A stretch of DNA of 64,000 nt, taken from JAHBVH01 sp034432375. GTDB lineage: Bacteria > Chloroflexota > Anaerolineae > Caldilineales > Caldilineaceae. Below, piece by piece: positions 25,332 to 34,360 of the stretch; position 1 is the stretch's first letter, and each line of letters starts with the position of its first letter. The notes under the pieces were generated by a model. That model had not been told where the DNA came from. It saw only the letters and a program-made list of their open reading frames with translations, and ran no database searches. Location of the stretch: positions 1 through 64,000 of the forward strand of contig DAOUCA010000091.1 in NCBI GenBank assembly GCA_034432375.1. Reading direction: 5' to 3'. Both the position numbers and the translations under genes were made by a program.

Positions 25332-25967
25332 CTATGATAAATTTAATTCGTCATATTTGCGGCGGACTTCTTGGATATCACTCCACATGAGCGCTTTGGG
25401 TGAGCCCGGTTTGCGCTCCGGGTTGCGTAACAGATAGGCGGGGTGAAAGATTGGCATGATCCAGCGCCCGTCACGTTCAACCCATTGGCCACGCATTTTG
25501 GTAATTCCCAGTTTTTTCTCATCCAAGACGGATTGCATCGAAACACCACCGGTGAGTAAAATAATCTTAGGGTCGATCAGACGAATAATTTCAGCAAGAT
25601 AGGGCTTGTAATAGTCGATCTCCGCGGTCGTTGGTTTGCGAAGAGGCCGGCCATCGCTGCCAGGTGGCATACGAAAAACCGCATTGGTGATAAAGAGATC
25701 CTCTTCGGAGGTCAACTGAACCGACTCTAGGATCTGTTCGAGCAACTTGCCGGATGGCCCTACAAAGGGCTTCCCTTGCTTATTTTCTTGGGTGCCTGGC
25801 GCTTCGCCAACGATCATCAGTTTGGCGCTGGGGTTGCCACGATAGATCACCATTTTGCTGCCGCTGTCGGCCAGGGGATCGTCTTCTAATACCTCCATTG
25901 CAGTGACTAACTCTGCGAGCGATGAAAAGTGTACATTCGGTTCGTCTGCCGCTTTGCGTTCTTGCAT
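25332..25967 (-). CDS. Uracil-DNA glycosylase, family 4-like, without Fe-S cysteines
   Basis: A 211-residue DNA repair enzyme that removes uracil from DNA. Motif 1 is LMIVGEAPGTQENKQGKPFV and motif 3 HPAYLLRNP; NAVFRMPPGSDGRPLRKPT is the segment that in family 4 normally carries two cluster cysteines. This protein has no Cys at all: where others have C-R-P-P-G and E-I-x-x-C it has R-M-P-P-G and EIDYYKPYL, and the N-terminal CxxC is absent. So the fold must be stable without the usual [4Fe-4S] cluster. ATG at 25967 with GAGG upstream. It is followed at 95 bases by the Pat-like gene on the same strand. Confidence 0.88.
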   Translation of the reverse strand: MQERKAADEPNVHFSSLAELVTAMEVLEDDPLADSGSKMVIYRGNPSAKLMIVGEAPGTQENKQGKPFVGPSGKLLEQILESVQLTSEEDLFITNAVFRMPPGSDGRPLRKPTTAEIDYYKPYLAEIIRLIDPKIILLTGGVSMQSVLDEKKLGITKMRGQWVERDGRWIMPIFHPAYLLRNPERKPGSPKALMWSDIQEVRRKYDELNLS

Positions 25968-26188
25968 TGCTATCTCAATCCTCTACTACTCCGACCCCTT
26001 GTTACAGCATTTGACAGCTCCATTTTACACAACTTTGCTCTATACTGTAAATAAATTCAGGTGAGGAGTGCCTCACGCTGAACAGCTTTTAGGTGTAAGG
26101 TTACTTCACCACGTACCTTGCGAGAATCCGCTATTGACTGCTTGGGCATTGTACACTGTTGAAGTTGCAGAAAGGATACAAAGTTGCT

Positions 26189-27646
26189 GTGAATAAGTTG
26201 CTTTCCTGTTGGATTGGTGCACTCTTTCTGATTGTCCTGTCACCCAGCATTGCCCATGCCACAACCTACTATGTAGGTCCAACGGGTAGTGATCTCCAGG
26301 ATGGATTGTCCGTGGAGCGTGCTTGGGCAAACTTGGGGCAGGCTTGGTCTTATCTGCAACCAGGGGATACGCTCGTTTTATTGGATGGCGTCTATACACA
26401 ACCGTTGGAGCCCAATGGGCGTGACGGTACTGCCGAGGCCCCAATTACGATCCGGGCCCAACATGACGGCCAGGCAATCATTGATGGCCAGGCAATCAAT
26501 ATTCCTGTCTATCTCTACCGCGATTACTATGTGATCGAGGGTATTGTGGCCCGGAATGGTAGCCATGCCGTCTATTTTGTTTCGGGTAGCCACAATGTGT
26601 TGCGCCGTGTCTCCGGCTATGATGCGAATCCAGATGATAATTCCGATATTTTTGCTGTCTTTGATTCGCATCATAATCTGATTGAGGATTGCATTGCCGC
26701 CGGTAGTGGTCGCAAGATGGTGATGATCTACCGGGGCGGCAACAATACGATCCGTCGCTGCTTTGCCGATTGGCGCAGTTGGGATGGCCGTACCTGGTGT
26801 GATGATTGGCCTTGGGGTGATAACATCCAGATCTACAACAGCGATCAGAATATTATTGAAAATAGCATCGGCTATGGGTCGGTGCCGGTTTGGTCGATTG
26901 CGGTGCAAGCCAATGCAGCAGATGTCAGCGCCATTGGCAACCAAGTGTTGGGGAGTATTTCGATCTACGCGGGCATGAACCACGATGGATCCGTCAAAGA
27001 ATGGCCCTCTGCGCGGCCAGAGCCAACCGATTGTACAGCGCTGCGTAATTTCCAATGGCCCAGCCAACGTGCCGGCTTTGCGCTCTATGGCAATGGCCTG
27101 ATCACCGATAATCTCTTTCGGGATATTTTTGCCTGGGGCAGCGCTGGCTTGGGCTTAACGGCCATTCTTGACGGCGAACATCGCGATAATGTTGCTGATC
27201 ATGTCACGTTGCTCAACAATGGGTTGGATAATCCGGATGGGTGGGGTGGCATAGGCACGGAGTTACGCCCAGAAGAGAATGATTTGTGGGATCAACGGAG
27301 TGACTTTTGGGTTGAAGGGAGCGATGAAAGTGGCGTCGGCGCTCGGCTGGAGCATCGCTATGTCGAGGGCATTTTGACGGAAGAACCGCTTTGGCCTTGG
27401 CCAATGGAAGAGCGGGCGCGCGCCGAGTTGATGCTTTCCCCGACCACACTTGTGGCCTCGATCCTGGGGCAATGGGAGGCGATGGCCAAGCCGTTGATTC
27501 CCTTTATTCAGGATGGCCGGCTGCTGCAGCCGCTACCCAACCGGTGCGATGGCGCTGCGTTCGACAAAGTTGATAGCCTGGTTTATGATGGGCATTACGA
27601 AGATGGGCACGGCTTGCTCTGTGTGGTGCCCATTGACCGGAGTTAA
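26189..27646 (+). CDS. Secreted right-handed beta-helix protein
   Basis: About 485 residues. From the GTG at 26189 the protein begins with a clean signal peptide (NKLLSCWIGALFLIVLSPSI, then AHA); a TTG at 26159 is a possible longer start. The mature start TTYYVGPTGSDLQDGLSVER is typical of DUF1565/pectate-lyase-like helices, followed by helical-rung sequence such as YYVIEGIVARNGSHAVYFVS, HHNLIEDCIAAGSGRKMVMI, NNTIRRCFADWRSWDGR and NIQIYNSDQNIIENSIGYGS. It probably binds or cleaves polysaccharide outside the cell. No catalytic residues can be assigned with confidence. The C-terminal part (MEERARAELMLSPTTL…) ends without an anchor. Confidence 0.75.
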   Translation: MNKLLSCWIGALFLIVLSPSIAHATTYYVGPTGSDLQDGLSVERAWANLGQAWSYLQPGDTLVLLDGVYTQPLEPNGRDGTAEAPITIRAQHDGQAIIDGQAINIPVYLYRDYYVIEGIVARNGSHAVYFVSGSHNVLRRVSGYDANPDDNSDIFAVFDSHHNLIEDCIAAGSGRKMVMIYRGGNNTIRRCFADWRSWDGRTWCDDWPWGDNIQIYNSDQNIIENSIGYGSVPVWSIAVQANAADVSAIGNQVLGSISIYAGMNHDGSVKEWPSARPEPTDCTALRNFQWPSQRAGFALYGNGLITDNLFRDIFAWGSAGLGLTAILDGEHRDNVADHVTLLNNGLDNPDGWGGIGTELRPEENDLWDQRSDFWVEGSDESGVGARLEHRYVEGILTEEPLWPWPMEERARAELMLSPTTLVASILGQWEAMAKPLIPFIQDGRLLQPLPNRCDGAAFDKVDSLVYDGHYEDGHGLLCVVPIDRS

Positions 27647-27682
27647 CATTTGATTATATTTCAAAAATATTGAGGTGATGGT

Positions 27683-28903
27683 TTGAGCCAGCAAAGAGAT
27701 GTTGAAACAATCTGCACAGAACTGCGCAACGAGGCCGCAGCCATCGTTCCCCAATTGGTGACGTGGCGGCGCGATTTCCACCAGCACCCCGAATTGGGCT
27801 ATCAAGAGGTCCGCACTGCTGGCATCGTTGCTGACCATTTGCGTGGCCTGGGGCTAGAGGTTAGCACGGGCATTGGCAAAACTGGGGTGGTGGCGATGGT
27901 AGAGCCGGACGCGCTTCCGCTCGATGCCCCGACGGTGATGTTGCGTTTTGATATGGATGCGCTGCCGATTCACGAGGAGAACGATCTGCCGTTTCGCTCA
28001 CAGAATGATGGGGTGATGCATGCCTGTGGCCACGATGGACATACCGCGATTGGCATGGGCGTGGCGCAACTTTTGGTGAAGCACCGCGACGAATTGCCTG
28101 GCCGGGTCAAGTTGGTCTTTCAGCCGGCTGAAGAAGGGTTGGGTGGGGCGAAGGCGATGATCGCCGATGGCGTATTGGATGGGCCAACACCGGCAGCCTC
28201 CTTTGGGCTACACTTGTGGAGCAGGCTACCGCTGAACCATATTGTTGTACAGCCTGGTCCCTTGTGGGCCGCCGCTGATGGCTTCAAAATTGTCGTCCGT
28301 GGCAGTGCCGGCCACGGTGCAACCCCTCACGAGACGGTTGATGCGACCTTTATCGGCAGCGAGATTGTGATGGCGCTGCAAAGCATTGTTGCACGCAATG
28401 TCAACCCGACCGATACGGCGGTGGTCAGCGTCTGTACCTTTCACAGCGGCAGCGCCGGCAATATTATCTCCGGTGAGGCGACACTGACGGGCACCATTCG
28501 GAGCTTTGAGGATCATGTTCGCACGTTGCTCTTCCGTCGAATCGAAGAGATTACCGCGGGGATCTGCCAGGCCCATGGCGCAAGGTATGAGTACACGCCA
28601 CAATGGGGCTGCCCGGCAACGGTCAATTCGGAAGCGGGCGCGGCACTCATGCAGCAGATCGCCGAACAGATTGTCGATCCACAGCAGGTGATCCAGATCG
28701 CGCCGATGATGGTGGGCGAGGATATGGCTGAATTTCTCAACCGCGCGCCGGGCTGTTTTGTGCTCATCGGCGCGGCCGATCCCGCTGGGCCAGAGTTAAG
28801 CCCCCATCACAACCCTACTTTTGATTTTGATGAACGCATGATGCCCACCGGTGTTGCGCTCCTGGCAAGTACGGCAGTGGCCTATCTGGCGGAGCAGCAG
28901 TAA
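27683..28903 (+). CDS. M20 family metal-dependent amidohydrolase
   Basis: A 406-residue peptidase M20D-type hydrolase (aminoacylase/hippurate hydrolase/IAA-amino-acid hydrolase group) that splits N-acyl amino acids. Metal and catalytic residues: MLRFDMDALPI, HACGHDGHTA, QPAEEGLGGAKAMI with the Glu pair, and LSPHHNPTFDFDE near the end. A dimerisation domain lies in the middle (GSAGHGATPHETVDAT). TTG start at 27683 with GAGG seven bases upstream. It is followed by the DUF1003 gene after 56 bases and may be co-transcribed with it. The exact substrate is not determined. Confidence 0.92.
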   Translation: MSQQRDVETICTELRNEAAAIVPQLVTWRRDFHQHPELGYQEVRTAGIVADHLRGLGLEVSTGIGKTGVVAMVEPDALPLDAPTVMLRFDMDALPIHEENDLPFRSQNDGVMHACGHDGHTAIGMGVAQLLVKHRDELPGRVKLVFQPAEEGLGGAKAMIADGVLDGPTPAASFGLHLWSRLPLNHIVVQPGPLWAAADGFKIVVRGSAGHGATPHETVDATFIGSEIVMALQSIVARNVNPTDTAVVSVCTFHSGSAGNIISGEATLTGTIRSFEDHVRTLLFRRIEEITAGICQAHGARYEYTPQWGCPATVNSEAGAALMQQIAEQIVDPQQVIQIAPMMVGEDMAEFLNRAPGCFVLIGAADPAGPELSPHHNPTFDFDERMMPTGVALLASTAVAYLAEQQ

Positions 28904-28959
28904 GGCAAAATGACGATTACCATGACCAATGATACCAAATGACCATTGAGGTTTTTATC

Positions 28960-29523
28960 ATGAGCAATCCACCACCATCGCGGCTGCACTTTCCCAAGCC
29001 ATTCACCCATCAACATCCGCCGGTGCAAAATGTCAATGAACTTTATGAAGGGCAGTTGACGGTTGGTGAACGGATTGCCGATCGGGTTGTTAAGACAATG
29101 GGTTCATGGACCTTTATCATTATGCAGTCCATCATCTTGGTCTTCTGGATTACACTCAATGTAGTAGCCTGGGTGCAAAAATGGGATCCCTACCCATTTA
29201 TCCTGATGAATCTTCTCCTTTCGATGCAAGCTGCCTATGCCGCGCCGATTATCATGATGAGCCAAAATCGCCAGGCCGAAAAAGATCGGATTGAGGCTCA
29301 TCACGATTTTTTGGTCAATCAAAAAGCGGAGGAGGAGATTCGCGCCATTCTCGATCATCTTGTCGCGCAGGATCAAGCCTTGACGGCGATTCATCAGCTA
29401 TTGACGACGATTGCGCACACTGCAGATGCGCACACTGAAAATGTGCACAGTACAGATGCGCACACGGAAGAGCCTGCCACGGCACCGGCCGACCCAAACT
29501 TTTCGCTCTCATCGGAAAAGTAG
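28960..29523 (+). CDS. DUF1003 membrane protein
   Basis: 187 residues from the ATG at 28960 (GAGG seven bases upstream; an ATG at 28939 lacks a site). The DUF1003 signature is present: LTVGERIADRVVKTMGSWTF, first helix FIIMQSIILVFWITLNVVAW, WDPYPFILMNLLLSMQAAYA, and MMSQNRQAEKDRIEAHHDF, with a cytoplasmic helical tail containing LVNQKAEEEIRAILDHL. The last 30 residues are a His/Thr/Asp repeat (DAHTENVHSTDAHTE) encoded by degenerate tandem DNA, perhaps a metal-binding tail. The function of the family is unknown. Confidence 0.88.
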   Translation: MSNPPPSRLHFPKPFTHQHPPVQNVNELYEGQLTVGERIADRVVKTMGSWTFIIMQSIILVFWITLNVVAWVQKWDPYPFILMNLLLSMQAAYAAPIIMMSQNRQAEKDRIEAHHDFLVNQKAEEEIRAILDHLVAQDQALTAIHQLLTTIAHTADAHTENVHSTDAHTEEPATAPADPNFSLSSEK

Positions 29524-29596
29524 GTGGTAGGCAAATGGTTTGGATGTCACAAGGGAAAAGTTAGATAGAGAAGCGCGAAAACGGCGAAAGTTTTTC

Positions 29597-30157
29597 ATGA
29601 GTGTACTCTGGCAATACATGTTAATTTTTGTGGGCGTCGCTATCGAAGGCCCAATTGTAACCTTGACGGCTGCCGCTTTAGCTGGGAACGGTCTGCTCAA
29701 TCCATTTGTGGTGTTTCTGACGGCTGGCACCGGCAATGTCGCCGGCGATCTCTGCTGGTATCTACTCGGCTACTTTGGCGGATTTGAGCGTCGCTTGCGT
29801 AAGTGGCCGCGGTTTGCTCGTTACGAACCGCAAATTGAGCGTGTCAAAGTGGATGTCGCCCAGCATGCTTCCAAATTGCTGTTGGGCGCAAAATTGTCGC
29901 TCGGTATCGGCTCGATCCCTACGTTGATCGCCGCCGGCATTGTGCGCGTTCCCTGGTGGCGTGTTGCAATCGTACAGACCATTGGCGAGGTCATCTGGAG
30001 CGGGGCTTTGGTGCTGGCGGGCTACTTTTTGGGCCAATATGTTCCACAAATTATGAAGGATTTGCGGATTGCAACGCTTGTCGGCGGTATTGGGTTTGTA
30101 CTGCTAGTTTTATGGCTGATGCGTGAACAGATTCGTACTTGGCTTAAAAAAGAGTAA
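29597..30157 (+). CDS. DedA/VTT-like membrane protein
   Basis: 186 residues from the ATG at 29597; a TTG at 29540 would add 19 mostly charged residues and cannot be excluded. The sequence fits a short VTT (DedA, SNARE-associated) protein: IEGPIVTLTAAALAGNGLLN, the re-entrant part TAGTGNVAGDLCWYLLGYFG, and the second half GAKLSLGIGSIPTLIAAGIV with RVPWWRVAIVQTIGEVIWSG. Members act as lipid scramblases or flippases (polyprenyl-phosphate or phospholipid). It follows the DUF1003 gene by about 70 bases. Confidence 0.8.
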   Translation: MSVLWQYMLIFVGVAIEGPIVTLTAAALAGNGLLNPFVVFLTAGTGNVAGDLCWYLLGYFGGFERRLRKWPRFARYEPQIERVKVDVAQHASKLLLGAKLSLGIGSIPTLIAAGIVRVPWWRVAIVQTIGEVIWSGALVLAGYFLGQYVPQIMKDLRIATLVGGIGFVLLVLWLMREQIRTWLKKE

Positions 30158-30357
30158 CGCCATTCCGCGCTTTTTCCCTTCGCCAATTCGACTTACCCAA
30201 AACAGTCGTGTTACAATGGAATTCGTTAAAGGTTGAATTAATCCGATCAATCAGATCATAATATAATTATGTAGAAATGATTGTTCAGATTTTTCTGGTT
30301 TGCAACAAAGTTCGTCAGTGCCGACGACTTGTCTAGCGCAATGATGCATGAAGTCCC

Positions 30358-31098
30358 ATGAATACCGATAAAGTTCTTTCTGAATTTATGTGTCATTTGT
30401 TGGCACAAGCAAGTAACCCTGGCGACCGACTGCCCTCACTCAACGAATTGAGTGACGAATTGGGGATTAGTGTCGGCAAACTGCGTGAGCAGTTGGAAGT
30501 TGCGCGCACCCTCGGGCTTGTCGAGGCAAGTCCACGCCGTGGCATTACACGTACACCCTACTCCTTTGCACCACCCGTCCGCCTTAGCCTCCTCACTGCG
30601 TTATCCATCAATCGCCACTACTTTGATGCTTTCAGTAGTCTACGCATTCATCTAGAAGTTGCCTATTGGCAAGAAGCCGTTCTCCTCCTAACCGAGGAGG
30701 ACAAATGTCATCTGCGCACATTGGTGACCCAGGCTTGGGAAAAATTGAGCCAACCGCGTATTCAAATTCCCTATCTTGAACATCGCGAACTGCATATGAC
30801 GATCTTTCGTCGGCTGCAAAATCCCTTTGTGTTGGGCTTGTTGGAAGCCTATTGGGATGGTTATGAGGCTGTGGAGCTAAATACGTATGCCGATTATCGT
30901 TATCTGCAAACGGTGTGGGGCTTTCATGAGCGCATTGTCGAAGCGATTTTTGAAGGTGATTATACGACCGGACGCGCCTTGCTGATCGAACACATGCAAT
31001 TGCTCAGCGATCTGGGCATCTCTGTTGAAGGTTCGGGCAATGTTGAGATTGGGGTACCACCACCACTTCCCCATCTGAATGGAGGTTCACCCACCTAA
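30358..31098 (+). CDS. GntR/FadR-family transcriptional regulator
   Basis: A 246-residue regulator: winged helix at residues 5-65 (PGDRLPSLNELSDELGISVG, KLREQLEVARTLGLVEASPR) and an FCD-type all-helical effector domain (DAFSSLRIHLEVAYWQEAVL, LEHRELHMTIFRRLQNPFV, VWGFHERIVEAIFEGDYTTG, RALLIEHMQLL). The FCD metal-binding His residues appear in HRELH, FHERI and EHMQ. It lies 142 bases upstream of korA on the same strand, so control of the 2-oxoacid oxidoreductase operon by an organic acid is a reasonable guess. Confidence 0.88.
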   Translation: MNTDKVLSEFMCHLLAQASNPGDRLPSLNELSDELGISVGKLREQLEVARTLGLVEASPRRGITRTPYSFAPPVRLSLLTALSINRHYFDAFSSLRIHLEVAYWQEAVLLLTEEDKCHLRTLVTQAWEKLSQPRIQIPYLEHRELHMTIFRRLQNPFVLGLLEAYWDGYEAVELNTYADYRYLQTVWGFHERIVEAIFEGDYTTGRALLIEHMQLLSDLGISVEGSGNVEIGVPPPLPHLNGGSPT

Positions 31099-31240
31099 AA
31101 TTAATCAACCCACCCGACCTGATTATTTTTGCTGGAAGCGCTCTAGCTTCTAGCGCGATGTACAATTGATAACTTAATTTTTGATAAACGAATCTGTTTA
31201 TTTTTTCCGTCTACAAACGGCCTCGATTGGGAGGAAGGCA

Positions 31241-33061
31241 ATGAGTGTATTAGTTCAAGAACAGCCAGACGCAGTTGCGCAAAGGCACGTTGTCAATGAT
31301 TTTAACATCAATGTCGCCACTGCCAATGGCTCGGGTAGCCAGACGAGTAACAGTCTGTTGATCCGGTCCCTATTCAAAATGGGGATTCCCGTTACGGGTA
31401 AGAATCTCTTCCCCAGCAATATTCAGGGGTTGCCCACATGGTATAACATTCGCCTGAGCGATGAGGGCTATCTTGCCCGACGCGAAGCGGTTGAAGTGAT
31501 GATCTGCATGAATGGTGCCACCGTCGCCGAAGATATGGCCAGTGTGGCGCAGCATGGCATTGTGCTCTATGACGATGCGCTGCCCATCGCTGCTCGGCGT
31601 GCCGATGTGAAATATTATGGGATGCCCGTCAAAGAGTTGGTCAAGGGGGCCGAACTGCCCTTTGCCCTGCGCGATTATGTGGCGAATATGATCTATGTGG
31701 GTGTCGTTGCCCATCTGCTCGAAATTGAGATGGATGAGATCAAGGCTGCGCTAGAGTGGAATTTCCAAGGCAAGCCCAAACCCATTGCCTTGAACTGGGA
31801 TATGGTCCAGCGCTCCTATCAATGGGCTGTGGAAAACTTGACCAATGATCAACCCTACCGTGTCGAGCGCATGAGTGGCTTTAACGAAGGCAAGGTCCTG
31901 ATCGACGGCAACTCTGCCGCCGCGTTGGGTGCGCTCTTTAATGGCGTTACCTTTGTCTCCTGGTATCCAATTACCCCCTCGTCTAGCCTGGCCGATGCCA
32001 TCAACAGCTATGGGCCCGATCTGCGCAAGGATCCAGAGACGGGCAAGATGACCTATGCGGTTATTCAGGCCGAAGATGAATTGGCCGCAATTGGCATGGT
32101 GCTCGGTGCCGGTTGGGCTGGTGCACGTGCCATGACGGCGACCAGCGGTCCTGGTATTAGCCTGATGTCCGAATTTGCCGGTATGGCCTACTTCGCCGAA
32201 ATTCCCTCCGTCATTTGGGATATTCAGCGCATGGGGCCAAGCACTGGCCTGCCGACGCGCACCGGCCAAGGTGATATTATGGCCGCCTACTACCTTGGCC
32301 ATGGTGATACCCACCAGGTCGTGCTCTTCCCATCGACCCCTAAAGAGTGTTTTGAGATGGCCGGCATCGCTTTTGATCTCGCTGAACGGTTGCAGACCCT
32401 TGTCTTTGTGCTTAGTGACCTCGATTTGGGGATGAATCTGTGGGTTACAGAGGAGTTTGACTATCCTGAAATGGCGATGGACCGTGGCAAGGTATTGACC
32501 GCCGAGGATCTAAAGGCGCGTAGCGGTAAGTGGGGTCGCTATCTTGATGAAGATGGTGACGGGATTCCCTACCGCACACTGCCGGGGACCGATCATCCAA
32601 TGGCGGCTTACTTTACTCGCGGCACCGGTCACAATGAGTATGCCTTCTATAGCGAACGATCTGAGGATTGGGAAAACAATCTCTTCCGCCTCCGTCGCAA
32701 ATTCGATACGGCCCGGACCTTGGTGCCGAAGCCGGTCATTGACGAAGTAGAATCTGCATCGGTTGCCATCCTGAGCTTGGGCAGCAATGATGGTGCGATT
32801 CAGGAAGCGCGCGATCGCCTGCGCAGCGCCGGGGTCGAGACGAGCTATCTGCGGCTGTTGGCCTTGCCCATCAGCCAAACGGTGATCGATTTTATCGGCA
32901 GCTATGACAAAGTCTATGTGGTGGAAAATAACTTTGATGGCCAATTGCACAAGATCCTCTTGACCGAGACGCCAGAGAATAGCAGCCGTCTGGTATCGGT
33001 GGCCAAGTGTGATGGCTTAGCGTTGTCGGCACGCTTTATTACCGAAGCAATTCAGGCATAG
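31241..33061 (+). CDS. korA: 2-oxoglutarate-type ferredoxin oxidoreductase, fused gamma-alpha subunit
   Basis: 606 residues from the ATG at 31241 (GGAGGAAGGCA directly upstream). The first 220 residues are the gamma domain (NGSGSQTSNSLLIRSLFKMG, FPSNIQGLPTWYNIRLSDEG). The alpha part begins at LIDGNSAAALGALFNGVTF with the thiamine-pyrimidine-site region WYPITPSSSLADAIN and AEDELAAIGMVLGAGWAGAR. Domain II follows (VAILSLGSNDGAIQEARDRL). With KorB it converts a 2-oxoacid plus CoA to acyl-CoA and reduced ferredoxin. The gamma-alpha fusion is the usual KorA form of aerobic and thermophilic bacteria. Substrate (2-oxoglutarate versus pyruvate) is inferred from the two-gene form. Confidence 0.92.
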   Translation: MSVLVQEQPDAVAQRHVVNDFNINVATANGSGSQTSNSLLIRSLFKMGIPVTGKNLFPSNIQGLPTWYNIRLSDEGYLARREAVEVMICMNGATVAEDMASVAQHGIVLYDDALPIAARRADVKYYGMPVKELVKGAELPFALRDYVANMIYVGVVAHLLEIEMDEIKAALEWNFQGKPKPIALNWDMVQRSYQWAVENLTNDQPYRVERMSGFNEGKVLIDGNSAAALGALFNGVTFVSWYPITPSSSLADAINSYGPDLRKDPETGKMTYAVIQAEDELAAIGMVLGAGWAGARAMTATSGPGISLMSEFAGMAYFAEIPSVIWDIQRMGPSTGLPTRTGQGDIMAAYYLGHGDTHQVVLFPSTPKECFEMAGIAFDLAERLQTLVFVLSDLDLGMNLWVTEEFDYPEMAMDRGKVLTAEDLKARSGKWGRYLDEDGDGIPYRTLPGTDHPMAAYFTRGTGHNEYAFYSERSEDWENNLFRLRRKFDTARTLVPKPVIDEVESASVAILSLGSNDGAIQEARDRLRSAGVETSYLRLLALPISQTVIDFIGSYDKVYVVENNFDGQLHKILLTETPENSSRLVSVAKCDGLALSARFITEAIQA

Positions 33062-33076
33062 CGTGGATTTGTTAAA

Positions 33077-33112
33077 TGTACAGATAGATGTACAGATAGA
33101 TGTACGGATAGA
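33077..33112. repeat. 12-bp tandem repeat between korA and korB
   Basis: TGTACAGATAGA is present three times (the third with one change) 15 bases after the korA stop. The 156-base korA-korB gap is larger than usual for the pair. No stem or promoter is obvious in it. Confidence 0.8.
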
Positions 33113-33217
33113 TACTTATAGGACTTCTATCGCGCGCCGGTTGAGTGAGCGCAAAGCGAGCGTAGCGAAACCAGAGATGTGCGTAAGTTCTACCTTAGAT
33201 AAAGAGAGAGAAGCAAC

Positions 33218-34276
33218 ATGGGTACAGTAACTGACCGCGTGCGAGCTGGTGCCGCCGGACGTACGCCGAAGACCAACATTATTGGGTTAGAAAAAAACGA
33301 CTACAAAGGTCGTGATTCAACGCTCTGTAAAGGCTGTGGCCACGACAGCATCAGCGCCCGGATTATTAACTCGGTCTGGGAGTTGGGATTGGAACAACAC
33401 CGCGTGGTTAAGCTCAGCGGGATTGGCTGTAGCAGCAAGACGCCCGCCTATTTCCTGGGCCATAGCCACGGCTTTAATTCGTTGCATGGCCGTATGCCCT
33501 CAGTGGCCACCGGTGCGCTGAGCGCCAATCAGAATCTTGTTGCAATTGGCGTCAGTGGTGACGGTGATACGGCTTCGATTGGCCTTGGCCAATTTAAGCA
33601 TGCTGCCCGCCGCAATTTGCCTGTCGTCTACATTGTGGAAAACAACGGTGTCTATGGGTTAACCAAGGGTCAATTTAGCGCAACCTCGGACAAGGGACAG
33701 ATGCTCAAATATGCCGGCGTAAACGACATGCCCTCGCTTGATATCTGCTTTGAAGCCTTGGCGGCCAATGCCACCTTTGTCGCCCGCAGCTTTGCTGGTG
33801 ATGCGAAGCAGGTGGAGGCATTGCTCAAAGCGGCGATTAGCCACCGCGGCATCGCCGTGCTCGATATCATCAGCCCCTGTGTCACCTTTAACAATCACGA
33901 TAGCTCGAACAAGAGCTATGGTTGGGGTAAGGAACATGAGACACCGATGCACGAGTTGAACTTTATTCCAAAGTACGAAGAGATCGAAATTGATGAGTAT
34001 GATGACGAGCGCGAGGTGCAACTGCATGACGGTTCGTGGATTCAACTGAAGAAGCTGGGCGAAGATTATGATCCGACCAACAAGTCACTTGCCTACCAAA
34101 CGTTGGAAACGGCCCGCAATGAAGGCAAATTTCTGACCGGCCTCTTCTATATCAATGACGAAGAACCAAACATGTTGGAACGGCTGAACATGGTCGACAA
34201 GCCACTGTCGCACCTGACCGAAGCGGAAACCCGCCCTAGCCGTGCGGCGTTACAGGAGATCATGGCTGGTCTGTAA
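33218..34276 (+). CDS. korB: 2-oxoglutarate-type ferredoxin oxidoreductase beta subunit
   Basis: 352 residues, the thiamine-diphosphate-binding partner of KorA. It shows CKGCGHDSISARIINSV, SGIGCSSKTPAYFLGHSHGF, HGRMPSVATGALSANQNL and the TPP-magnesium motif GVSGDGDTASIGLGQFKHAA…ENNGVYGLTKGQFS. The Cys residues in CKGCG and GIGCSS match positions that hold the proximal [4Fe-4S] cluster in this family. RBS GAGAGAGAAG before the ATG at 33218. Transcription ends at the hairpin at 34317-34360. Confidence 0.93.
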   Translation: MGTVTDRVRAGAAGRTPKTNIIGLEKNDYKGRDSTLCKGCGHDSISARIINSVWELGLEQHRVVKLSGIGCSSKTPAYFLGHSHGFNSLHGRMPSVATGALSANQNLVAIGVSGDGDTASIGLGQFKHAARRNLPVVYIVENNGVYGLTKGQFSATSDKGQMLKYAGVNDMPSLDICFEALAANATFVARSFAGDAKQVEALLKAAISHRGIAVLDIISPCVTFNNHDSSNKSYGWGKEHETPMHELNFIPKYEEIEIDEYDDEREVQLHDGSWIQLKKLGEDYDPTNKSLAYQTLETARNEGKFLTGLFYINDEEPNMLERLNMVDKPLSHLTEAETRPSRAALQEIMAGL

Positions 34277-34316
34277 GCGGTAACCGAGCGCTTGTTACGT
34301 GCTACATAAGAATTCG

Positions 34317-34360
34317 AAGGACAGGTATCTGTGCATTATTCAGATGTCTGTCCTTTTTTT
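34317..34360. terminator. Intrinsic terminator after korB
   Basis: AAGGACAGGTATCTG (34317-34331) pairs with CAGATGTCTGTCCTT (34341-34355) across 9 bases, with two weak pairs, and is followed by a run of T on the plus strand. The convergent nth-like gene has its stop codon at 34336-34338, in the loop of the hairpin, so the two transcripts overlap here. Confidence 0.8.
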
